DNA from: Piscirickettsiaceae bacterium CG07_land_8_20_14_0_80_44_28
GTDB taxonomy: Bacteria > Pseudomonadota > Gammaproteobacteria > Thiomicrospirales > Thiomicrospiraceae
Assembly (NCBI GenBank): GCA_002779995.1
Contig: PEWX01000009.1
Span: 1 to 54,066, forward strand
Direction of reading: 5' to 3'
DNA: 54,066 nucleotides
Part shown: positions 46,980 to 54,066 of the stretch, piece after piece
Layout: each line of letters starts with the position of its first letter
How positions within the stretch are numbered: position 1 is the stretch's first letter
Made by a program: the position numbers and the translations under genes
The notes under the pieces: model-generated
Told to the model about the DNA's origin: nothing
Database searches by the model: none
What the model saw: only the letters and a program-made list of their open reading frames with translations

Positions 46980-49040
46980 TTAGTTAACGCGCATCCCCGG
47001 GGTTGCTCCATCATCAGGGTTCAGCAAGAATAAATCTTTTCCACCTGGCCCTGCAGCCAACACCATGCCTTCTGAAAGACCAAAACGCATTTTTCTGGGC
47101 TTTAAATTCGCGACCATTACGGTATGTTTACCAATCAACTTGCTTGGATCATAGGCGGATTTGATGCCTGCAAATACCTGACGTTGACCTAACCCAATAT
47201 CTAATGTCAGTTTAAGGAGTTTATTCGCTTCAGGAACGGTTTCTGCATTGACAATTTTAGCAATTCTAAGATCAATTTTGGCAAAGTCATCAAATTCTAT
47301 TTCCGTAGCAACCGGATCCGGCGCACTCGCCGGATTAGCCTTCGTGGCCTCTGTAGAACCCAGTGTTGATTTAGGCGCTTGGGCGGCAATATCGCCCTTA
47401 GACGCATCCATCATTTTGATTAAGGTTTCAGCTTCGATACGCGTCATTAACGGTTTGAATTTTTTAATGATATGTCCAACCAGTGGTTGCTCAATATCAC
47501 GCCATTGCAGAGAGGTTAATTGTAAAAAATCAGCCGATTTTAATGCGGTATCCGGCAATACAGGGGCTAGATAAGTGATTAAAACTCGAAACAAATTGAT
47601 GCCCAAGCTAACGGACTCGTGCAATGCTGCTTGTTGATTAGGTTGTTTGGCCAGAACCCAAGGCGCAGTGTCATCAATATATTCATTGGCTTTATCTGCC
47701 AATGCCATGATGTCACGCATGGCTTGAACGTATTCGCGTCTTTCATACAGCTCAGCAATACTTTCTGACTTATCCAAGAAGGACTGATAAAGTGCAAGCG
47801 CAATTGGAGACCAGTCCTCGCAAAGTTTCCCATCAAATTTCTTCACCACAAATCCGGCGCAACGACTGGCAATATTGACAACCTTGCCAATTAAATCGGA
47901 ATTAACGCGCTGAGCGAAGTCTTCTAAGTTTAAATCAATATCATCAATACGGCTATTCAACTTAGCGGCAAAATAATAGCGCAAGTGTTCGGGGTTGAGG
48001 TGATCTAAGTAGGTTTTAGCCATAATAAAGGTGCCGCGTGACTTTGACATCTTTTGGCCGTCTATTGTTAAAAACCCATGTGCATAAATGGCGGATGGCG
48101 TTCTAAAATTAGCGCCGGAAAGCATGGCCGGCCAAAATAGCGCGTGGAAGTAAATGATGTCTTTACCGATAAAATGGTATAACTCTGTGTCAGCATCTTT
48201 CCCCCAATAGTCATCAAAATCTAAGCCTTTGCGATCACAAAGCGCCTTGAAACTTGCCATATAGCCAATGGGGGCATCCAACCAAACATAAAAAAACTTA
48301 TCTTTTTCGCCTGGAATTTCAAACCCGAAATAAGGCGCATCCCTGGAAATATCCCAAGCCCGTAACCCGGATTCAAACCATTCATCCAGTTTGTTGGCAA
48401 TTTGTGTTTGTAAATGGCCTTGATGTGTCCAGGCTTTAAGTTCATCATTAAAATGCGCTAATTCAAAGAAAAGGTGTTCTGTTTCCTTTTCAATTGGCGT
48501 AGCCCCGGAGATAACCGATTTTGGATCAATAAGATCGGTAGGACTATAGGTTGCGCCGCAGGCTTCACAGTTATCCCCATATTGATCCGTTGCTTTACAT
48601 TTCGGGCAGGTGCCTTTGATAAAACGATCCGGCAAAAACATCGATTTTTCAGGATCGAAAAACTGTTTAATGGTTTTTCGCGAAATATGGTTTTGGGCTT
48701 TTAACCGCTCATAAATAGTTGTTGCAAAATATTGATTTTCAACAGAGTGCGTGCTGTGATAGTGATCAAAGCCAATATTAAAGCCGGCAAAGTCTTGTTG
48801 ATGCTCTTTAGAAATTCTGGCAATTAACGTTTCCGGGGTAATCCCTTCTGCCTGTGCTCTCAGCATAATGGGTGTGCCATGTGCATCATCCGCACAGACA
48901 TAGTAGCATTCGTGTCCGCGCATCTTTTGAAACCGAGACCAAATATCCGTTTGAATATATTCAACAAGATGCCCTAAATGAATAGGACCATTTGCGTAGG
49001 GTAAAGCACTGGTAATGACGATTTTTCTAGGTTGCGGCAT
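46980..49040 (-). CDS. metG: Methionyl-tRNA synthetase
   Basis: 686 residues. Class I synthetase with HIGH-type GPIHLGH (about 18-24), zinc knuckle [18 protein letters not shown] (about 145-162), KMSKS (about 330-334) and a C-terminal EMAP-like tRNA-binding domain (about 585-686, [15 protein letters not shown]). The linker before that domain is Ala/Pro/Asp-rich. Length is normal for the long bacterial form. The start is preceded by CGCAAGAG upstream. Confidence 0.98.
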   Translation of the reverse strand: MPQPRKIVITSALPYANGPIHLGHLVEYIQTDIWSRFQKMRGHECYYVCADDAHGTPIMLRAQAEGITPETLIARISKEHQQDFAGFNIGFDHYHSTHSVENQYFATTIYERLKAQNHISRKTIKQFFDPEKSMFLPDRFIKGTCPKCKATDQYGDNCEACGATYSPTDLIDPKSVISGATPIEKETEHLFFELAHFNDELKAWTHQGHLQTQIANKLDEWFESGLRAWDISRDAPYFGFEIPGEKDKFFYVWLDAPIGYMASFKALCDRKGLDFDDYWGKDADTELYHFIGKDIIYFHALFWPAMLSGANFRTPSAIYAHGFLTIDGQKMSKSRGTFIMAKTYLDHLNPEHLRYYFAAKLNSRIDDIDLNLEDFAQRVNSDLIGKVVNIASRCAGFVVKKFDGKLCEDWSPIALALYQSFLDKSESIAELYERREYVQAMRDIMALADKANEYIDDTAPWVLAKQPNQQAALHESVSLGINLFRVLITYLAPVLPDTALKSADFLQLTSLQWRDIEQPLVGHIIKKFKPLMTRIEAETLIKMMDASKGDIAAQAPKSTLGSTEATKANPASAPDPVATEIEFDDFAKIDLRIAKIVNAETVPEANKLLKLTLDIGLGQRQVFAGIKSAYDPSKLIGKHTVMVANLKPRKMRFGLSEGMVLAAGPGGKDLFLLNPDDGATPGMRVN

Positions 49041-49331
49041 GATCTAACTCTTGCGGTAAAAATAATCGAGACATTATATGCCTTTTAAAGTCATTTCGCT
49101 TGTATTATCGAAAAAAGAGCGCTAAAAAATACCCATAAAAGTTCTTAATTTATTTAGTTAGAAAATGCCCTAAATCCAATGTGGGTTTTGTTAGGTGTGA
49201 AAACCCATAATGCCTTTTCCGTAAAAGCAATTTATCTCAATGATCGAATATATCGTTATTGTTCCACTGTCTTTAAATACGTATTATTAGGGTTTATTTA
49301 TCAGAGGAAGCAATTCTAATAACATCGTTGT

Positions 49332-49370
49332 AACACCAAGATGGTGCAATTAACTCACCTATTTTGTTCA
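49332..49370 (+). promoter_or_regulatory. Candidate tandem NtrC-type enhancer sites
   Basis: AACACC-N5-GGTGCA (49332-49348) agrees with the NtrC consensus TGCACC-N5-GGTGCA at 10 of 12 positions. A weaker CTCACC-N5-TGTTCA (49354-49370, 8 of 12) lies 22 bp further, two helical turns, a spacing typical of such enhancers. Confidence 0.45.
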
Positions 49371-49443
49371 TTTTACATATCTATTTACTATGAGAAACCC
49401 AAAAAAAATAATAACTTTATGAAAATAATAGTTTTAATGGTTT

Positions 49444-49459
49444 TAGCTCTTAAATTGCT
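49444..49459 (+). promoter_or_regulatory. Weak candidate sigma-54 promoter
   Basis: TAGCTC-N5-TTGCT against TGGCAC-N5-TTGCA. The -12 GC and the spacing are right, but one of the -24 GG bases is A, so the match is uncertain. The inferred transcript start would be about 17 bases before the ATP-grasp start codon, leaving room for GCGAGG. Confidence 0.3.
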
Positions 49460-49486
49460 TTTAAATACTGTCTAGCGAGGTAAACC

Positions 49487-50935
49487 ATGAAAATACAAGC
49501 CAACTACCCATACCAATCTTATTACGATGAAGCCATTGCCGATAATGACCAGCCTAGAGCATCCGCTAAAGATTTGTTTGAACATTTAAATTTAATGGGA
49601 ATGGATGATTTAAAAGAGCGCCAAAAAACTGCTGAAAAAACCATTGCACAAATGGGAATCTCATTTACTGTCTATAGTGATAAAGGCAATATTGACCGAC
49701 TCTGGCCGTTTGACTTAATCCCCAGAACGATTGATGCGACCGAATGGATGAAAGTTTCCGCCGGTTTAAAACAGCGCTTAAAAGCGCTTAATTTATTTAT
49801 TGAAGACATCTATAACGAGCAAAACATTCTAAAAGATCAAGTGGTACCCGAAGAGATGATCTTAAGTTCAAAAGATTATCGTAAAGAAAGCCGAGGTATG
49901 AAGCTAAAGCACCAGGCGTGGGCTTGTATTTGTGGATCAGATTTGGTGCGTGATCAACAAGGCAAGTTTTATGTACTGGAGGACAATTTGCGGGTTCCTT
50001 CCGGTGTGTCTTATATGCTAGAAAATCGTGCGGTATCGAAAGCGACCATGCCGGAAGCTTTTCAAGACATTAATATTCAGCCCATGCACCAATATCCTTA
50101 CGAACTTTTAAAGATGTTACGTTCTATTTGCCCAACCGATTGTGATGATCCAGAAATTGTGGTGTTAACGCCGGGTATATTTAATTCCGCTTACTACGAG
50201 CACGCTTATTTAGCACATGAAATGGGCATTGAGTTGGTCGAGGGGAGCGATTTATTTGTTGATGAAAACAACTGTGTTTATATGCGTAACGTTGGGGGTT
50301 TACAAAAAGTGGATGTAATTTATCGGCGCATTGATGATGCCTTTTTAGACCCCGAAGTGTTTAGAGAAGATTCAGCACTAGGGGTAGCCGGTTTAATGCG
50401 TGCTTGGCGAGCCGGCAATGTCGGGATCGCTAATGCCCCTGGGTGTGGTGTCGCCGATGATAAGGTGTTGTACGCTTATGTGCCGGATATTATTCGTTAT
50501 TATTTAAGTGAAGAGCCGCTGATTAATAATGTACCCACTTATATGTGTAGCAATCCGGATGACCAAGAATATGTGCTTAAACATTTAAGTGAGCTGGTGG
50601 TGAAACCTGCTAATGAGTCGGGTGGTTATGGTTTGTTGATTGGCCCTAAAGCCTCTAAAGAGGCGTTAGAAACTTTTTGTCAATTGATTCAAGATGCCCC
50701 CAGAAATTATGTGGCACAACCCACTTTAAATCTATCGACGGTTCCAACGATTTGCCAAGATGGGTTAGAGCCTCGCCATGTCGATTTAAGACCTTTTATT
50801 TTACAAGGAGCTGAACACTATGTAACCGCCGGAGGATTAACGCGCGTGGCTTTTGTTAAAGGGTCTTTAGTGGTTAACTCCTCCCAAGGGGGGGGGAGCA
50901 AAGACACTTGGGTTATTGAACTGGAGGATAAATAA
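49487..50935 (+). CDS. Circularly permuted ATP-grasp protein
   Basis: 482 residues matching the circularly permuted (type 2) ATP-grasp family (formerly DUF404/DUF407). Seen: an N-terminal RWP-like segment (DKGNIDRLWPFDLIPRTID), the ATP-binding FYVLEDNLRVPSGVSYMLENR (about 165-185), PGCGVADDKVLYAYVPDIIRYYL and VVKPANESGGYGLLIGP. Relatives were predicted by comparative genomics to make amide or peptide bonds on small peptides. The alpha-E gene overlaps it by 1 bp. No substrate is known here. Confidence 0.93.
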   Translation: MKIQANYPYQSYYDEAIADNDQPRASAKDLFEHLNLMGMDDLKERQKTAEKTIAQMGISFTVYSDKGNIDRLWPFDLIPRTIDATEWMKVSAGLKQRLKALNLFIEDIYNEQNILKDQVVPEEMILSSKDYRKESRGMKLKHQAWACICGSDLVRDQQGKFYVLEDNLRVPSGVSYMLENRAVSKATMPEAFQDINIQPMHQYPYELLKMLRSICPTDCDDPEIVVLTPGIFNSAYYEHAYLAHEMGIELVEGSDLFVDENNCVYMRNVGGLQKVDVIYRRIDDAFLDPEVFREDSALGVAGLMRAWRAGNVGIANAPGCGVADDKVLYAYVPDIIRYYLSEEPLINNVPTYMCSNPDDQEYVLKHLSELVVKPANESGGYGLLIGPKASKEALETFCQLIQDAPRNYVAQPTLNLSTVPTICQDGLEPRHVDLRPFILQGAEHYVTAGGLTRVAFVKGSLVVNSSQGGGSKDTWVIELEDK

Positions 50936-51900
50936 TGCTATCCAAAGTTGCAGAAAGGCTTTATTGGTTTGCGCGTTACATAGAACGGATAGAAAATACC
51001 GCAAGATTGGCGCAAGTGCATTCTCAGTTAATGCTAGACATGCCTAAGTCGGTTAAGCTTTCTTGGTACACCTTGATTGAAATTACCAGTAATGAAGCAT
51101 TTTTTGACAAACACTACGACATCAAAACCGAAAAAAACTGTTGCTGGGCGCTTTTAGGGGAACGTAAAAATTCAACCTCTTTGATTTCAACCTTGTGGGC
51201 CGCGCGTGAAAATGTTCGTACCACACGTGACAGCTTACCTAGGGAAGCCTGGATTTATGTCAACGAACTGTATTTATTGGTGAATGAAAATCAACAAGAT
51301 TTTTATGTTAGAAGTAAACGTAACGCATTATTAGAGCAAATTATTCGTTCTTGCCAAGCAATTGAGGGCATGTTGGAAGGTACTATGCGCATGAATACCA
51401 CTTTTCAGTTTTTGCGTTTAGGCATGGCGATTGAGCGTGCAGATATGACTTCTCGTATTTTGGATGTGGGGGCATTCTTTGTTGCTCAAGAGACCGAAGC
51501 GCAAGAGATGAAACAGTTTGAAAGCATATTATGGGCAAATATTTTGAAATCCATTAGTGCCTATTTTATGTACCGCCAGGAGGTACAAATGGAAATTAAT
51601 GGCAAATCCGTGATTCGTTTTTTAGTAAATGATCCCCATTTGTTTCGGTCAATTAAGCACTGTGTTGTTATGATGCAAGCGCAAATAGCCGTTTTGCCAG
51701 CGTCACCGCAAATGACAAAAGCCATTGGTGATTTGGATATCTTAATTGAACAAAAAAATCCGTTTGAATTAGGCTCTTCAATCTTGCATGATTATTTAGA
51801 TGAAATACAAATGCAACTCTCAAAAGTTCATAATGAGTTTTATAATACTTGGTTTTATCCAACGATTACTCAAGAAACCGTTAGTCAACAAAACCAATGA
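50935..51900 (+). CDS. Alpha-E domain protein (DUF403)
   Basis: 321 residues, almost all alpha-helical, starting with the family signature MLSKVAERLYWFARYIERIENTARL and containing WAARENVRTTRDSLPREAW and RLGMAIERADMTSRILDVG. Partner of the ATP-grasp protein in most genomes that have it; catalytic role unresolved. Its ATG overlaps the last base of the preceding stop codon (TAATG), so the pair is co-translated. Confidence 0.94.
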   Translation: MLSKVAERLYWFARYIERIENTARLAQVHSQLMLDMPKSVKLSWYTLIEITSNEAFFDKHYDIKTEKNCCWALLGERKNSTSLISTLWAARENVRTTRDSLPREAWIYVNELYLLVNENQQDFYVRSKRNALLEQIIRSCQAIEGMLEGTMRMNTTFQFLRLGMAIERADMTSRILDVGAFFVAQETEAQEMKQFESILWANILKSISAYFMYRQEVQMEINGKSVIRFLVNDPHLFRSIKHCVVMMQAQIAVLPASPQMTKAIGDLDILIEQKNPFELGSSILHDYLDEIQMQLSKVHNEFYNTWFYPTITQETVSQQNQ

Positions 51901-51912
51901 AGGTAAACTAAA

Positions 51913-52965
51913 TTGAAGCGTTTTTACTGCCTGTGTGGACAAGAAATTTTTGTAAATAACGCTTTTTGTGATAAGTGTGGACGAGACCTCATTTTTGACC
52001 CCATGGCACAAACTATGTGGAGCGGCGTGTTAATGGATAATCAATTTATTGCCCACACCAAGCCACTAGCGGGTGAAAGCCCAGCGCAAAAAAATAACAT
52101 GCTGTTGCACCCCTGTTCAAATCGTTATTCAGCCATTAAATGCAACTGGAGCACATCCAGTAGCGATGATACACAGTGCATTTCTTGTAAAAGTACGCGC
52201 ATGATCCCCGACCAAAACGACCCAAAAAATGCCCATCGTTGGATGGTGTTGGAACGTGCCAAGCGTCAGTTATTTATGACCCTCTTAAGTCTTAAGTTAC
52301 CGATAGAAGATTTTCACCAAACCCCAGGCGGATTGGCTTTTGAATTTTTAGAAGACAAACGTAGTAATCCCAATATTATGCTAGATCATGTGTTAACAGG
52401 CCATAGTAATGGCACCATTACGTTAAATGCTGCCGAAGCTGATGAGGGGTTCTTGCATGTAATGAAAGAGCAGATGGGGGAAACCTATCGAACTATCTTA
52501 GGTCACTTTCGGCACGAAGTAGGTCACTATTACTGGGGTATCGTGATTAACGATGATTATAAATTGAGTCAGTTTAGAGAACTGTTTGGCGATGAACGTC
52601 AAGATTATGGCGAGGCATTAGAGCGCTATTACAATCAACCCAAACGCAATTTTAAAAGCAGTCAATTTATTACCCAATATGCCAGTAGCCATCCTCTCGA
52701 AGACTGGGCAGAAAGTTGGGCGCATTATTTACACATAGTCGATACGCTTGAGACAGCCGTCAGCTATGGGTTGAGTGCTTATGAACCAAAAATTAACGAC
52801 TTTGATAACTGGTATTCCGAATGGGCAAGAGTGGCGCAAACTATGAATGCACTCAATCGCAGCATGGGACTTTCAGATGCTTATCCTTTTATCCTTACCG
52901 AAATTGTCCGCGCAAAATTGCACTTCATAGACTATTTAATTGATGGGTTTGCCAAGAAGGGTTAG
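51913..52965 (+). CDS. Putative zinc-binding metallopeptidase with zinc ribbon
   Basis: 350 residues. The N-terminus has cysteine pairs CLCG and CDKCG (about 7-25) and a second set CNWSTSSSDDTQCISCK (about 77-93), suggesting zinc ribbon(s). A HEVGH zinc-protease motif is at about 204-208 (FRHEVGHYYWG). The family is a putative zinc peptidase linked in genomes to ATP-grasp/alpha-E genes. The start is TTG at 51913, 12 bp after the alpha-E stop, with AAGG upstream. It could process or release the product of the first two enzymes; this is inference. Confidence 0.88.
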   Translation: MKRFYCLCGQEIFVNNAFCDKCGRDLIFDPMAQTMWSGVLMDNQFIAHTKPLAGESPAQKNNMLLHPCSNRYSAIKCNWSTSSSDDTQCISCKSTRMIPDQNDPKNAHRWMVLERAKRQLFMTLLSLKLPIEDFHQTPGGLAFEFLEDKRSNPNIMLDHVLTGHSNGTITLNAAEADEGFLHVMKEQMGETYRTILGHFRHEVGHYYWGIVINDDYKLSQFRELFGDERQDYGEALERYYNQPKRNFKSSQFITQYASSHPLEDWAESWAHYLHIVDTLETAVSYGLSAYEPKINDFDNWYSEWARVAQTMNALNRSMGLSDAYPFILTEIVRAKLHFIDYLIDGFAKKG

Positions 52966-53046
52966 TCTTATTGTTTCAGTCTGTAGAGACAAGTAGTCAA
53001 GTTTTATTGGCCACAACTTCAGACTAATGCTAAACTTGCTGCGGGA

Positions 53047-53081
53047 TTTTTATGGGTGTATCCATTTCGTGTAAAGGTCTC
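53047..53081. mobile_element. MITE-like repeat, right-end fragment (copy D)
   Basis: TTTTTATGGGTGTATCCATT at the left and CGTGTAAAGGTCTC at the right match the right third of copies A to C with several changes. The left arm is not recognisable. It lies in the 194-bp gap before the DjlA-like gene. Confidence 0.55.
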
Positions 53082-53159
53082 GAAACATCAAAAAATTGAA
53101 TATAAATTGCGTCCAAAAGCTGTGGTGCTTCAAAAATTAACCTCTAAAAAGGATTGAGT

Positions 53160-53975
53160 TTGAAAATTATCAAGGCCATTTTAATGGTCATTGCCTTTAT
53201 TATTATTAAGCTATTCGGTTGGCTATTTATCAGTACCCGCAAAACCATTGACGTTGGCGCAGATGCATTTCATTCCGTTAAAAACAGTGACAGTTTTGAC
53301 GAAGCCTATCGGAACTTTGCTTCCAATAAATATGCCAAAGCACGGTTAAGTATTCCAGAAGAAATTATCGCTTTAATGGCCAAAATCGCATCCAGTGACG
53401 GCAAAATCAGTGAGTTGGAAGTGGAATATATGAGCGATACCATTCTGTCAATCGCTAAAGCCATGATTGCTGCGGGTTTAAATGAAAGACTGGTGGAACA
53501 GGTCAAGAAAAAGCTATTCCGTCTTGCCAATCAAGCAAAACGCGATGATAAGCCTGTTTGCTATTATGGTCATTTACTGTCCAAATCCAGCGTTCAAGTC
53601 AGAACGGGTGCCATGCTGCAAATGATTTCGTTTGCCTATTTGGATGGCTTATCAGACAAAACGAAAGCCACCTTATTTGAAATCGGCGCTTGTTTGCATT
53701 TTTCACAATCGCAAATTGAACATTTTTTCGAAGAAGTTCATGGTGCCTCACGGCCTGGTTATGATTTACAAAAAAATCCTTATGAAATCCTTGGTTGTGA
53801 CGAATCGGACGACTTTTCAAAAATTAAAAAAGCCTACCGCCAACAGGTCAAGCAAAATCACCCAGACTATATGCACGGCAAAGGCTTAAACGACGTTGAA
53901 ATTAAAAAAGCGACCGAAAAAATGCAAGAAATCAATGCTGCTTATGAAGAAGTTAAGCGGCGCAATAATCTCTAA
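53160..53975 (+). CDS. djlA: DjlA-like membrane co-chaperone (TerB-like plus J domain)
   Basis: About 271 residues. A hydrophobic N-terminal helix (about 4-25) anchors the protein; the middle (about 60-180) is a TerB-like helical domain with the acidic AKIASSDGKISELEVEYM; the end is a J domain (about 205-265) with the HPD signature KQNHPDY at about 233-239. It should stimulate DnaK ATPase at the membrane. TTG at 53160 is preferred, six bases after AAAGGA; another TTG lies two codons earlier. Follows the zinc-peptidase gene on the same strand after a MITE fragment. Confidence 0.85.
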   Translation: MKIIKAILMVIAFIIIKLFGWLFISTRKTIDVGADAFHSVKNSDSFDEAYRNFASNKYAKARLSIPEEIIALMAKIASSDGKISELEVEYMSDTILSIAKAMIAAGLNERLVEQVKKKLFRLANQAKRDDKPVCYYGHLLSKSSVQVRTGAMLQMISFAYLDGLSDKTKATLFEIGACLHFSQSQIEHFFEEVHGASRPGYDLQKNPYEILGCDESDDFSKIKKAYRQQVKQNHPDYMHGKGLNDVEIKKATEKMQEINAAYEEVKRRNNL

Positions 53976-54000
53976 AACCCGACCAATAACACCCAGATAC

Positions 54001-54027
54001 CGTGTTTGATTTATAAAATCAAGCACG
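54001..54027. terminator. Hairpin between djlA and the next gene
   Basis: CGTGTTTGATTT and AAATCAAGCACG pair (one G-T wobble) across ATA. Neither side has a long T-run, but it lies between two convergent gene ends and overlaps the stop codon of the partial gene at the edge. Confidence 0.5.
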
Positions 54028-54066
54028 AATCTCATATTCTCGATCAAACGGTTTGCCGCTCTTCAA
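54019..54066 (-). CDS. C-terminal end of a minus-strand gene (rest outside window)
   Basis: Only 15 sense codons and TGA are visible (ending KPFDREYEIRA). The peptide looks like real coding sequence and the stop coincides with a hairpin, but the product cannot be identified. Confidence 0.35.
   Translation of the reverse strand: MKSGKPFDREYEIRA

Larger units (their letters stand above)
49041..49486. other. AT-rich divergent intergenic region between metG and the ATP-grasp cassette
   Basis: No gene is seen in these 446 bases. There is a hairpin TGGGTTTT (49182-49189) / AAAACCCA (49200-49207) with a ten-base loop, and candidate NtrC and sigma-54 sites nearer the ATP-grasp gene, listed separately. 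Confidence 0.5.

Overview
The window looks like a moderately AT-rich chromosomal segment of a free-living, flagellated gammaproteobacterium. Supporting context is hfq-hflX-hflK-hflC-DUF2065-hisZ-purA, rnfABCDGE-nth, mutL-miaA next to tsaE-amiB, and an Fnr with all four cluster cysteines. The gene set would suit a sulfur oxidiser of the Thiomicrospira/Hydrogenovibrio/Thiomicrorhabdus type, but no diagnostic metabolic gene is present, so that placement is a guess. No tRNA, rRNA, CRISPR array, transposase or prophage was recognised.

Layout. 1-2588: the end of a TPR protein, a sialidase-fold protein and a degenerate EAL-HDOD protein. 2780-7856: proS, a small membrane protein with paired histidines overlapping a haem-sensing GGDEF-EAL protein, and a small lipoprotein. 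8102-22670: housekeeping genes (dgt, queG, tsaE, amiB, mutL, miaA, hfq, hflX, hflK, hflC, a DUF2065 gene, hisZ, purA). 22726-31337: a CheY-like regulator, ppiD, a ketohexokinase-like kinase fused to a Rieske [2Fe-2S] domain, fnr, pal and pepN. 31402-40690: an LpoA-like periplasmic protein and a flagellar envelope/regulation cluster (acidic membrane coiled-coil protein, small lipoprotein, flgP-like, coiled-coil protein, PilZ gene, flgN, flgM, flgA, cheV, flgT). 40735-49040: nth, the six-gene Rnf ion-pumping complex and metG, all on the minus strand. 49487-53975: a circularly permuted ATP-grasp / alpha-E / zinc-peptidase cassette and a DjlA-like co-chaperone. The last 48 bases hold the end of another minus-strand gene.

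The most unusual items are: (1) the kinase-Rieske fusion; (2) a 10-bp palindrome, CCAGGCCTGG, found eight times as the tip of terminators and inside genes in all three frames; (3) an 80-87-bp MITE-like element in three near-complete copies and one fragment, two copies having 5-bp target duplications and two flanking the PilZ gene; (4) possible NtrC/sigma-54 control of the ATP-grasp cassette; (5) a c-haem-containing cyclic-di-GMP enzyme overlapping a putative haem-b membrane protein. Functions come from recognised motifs in the translated sequence; no database search was possible.
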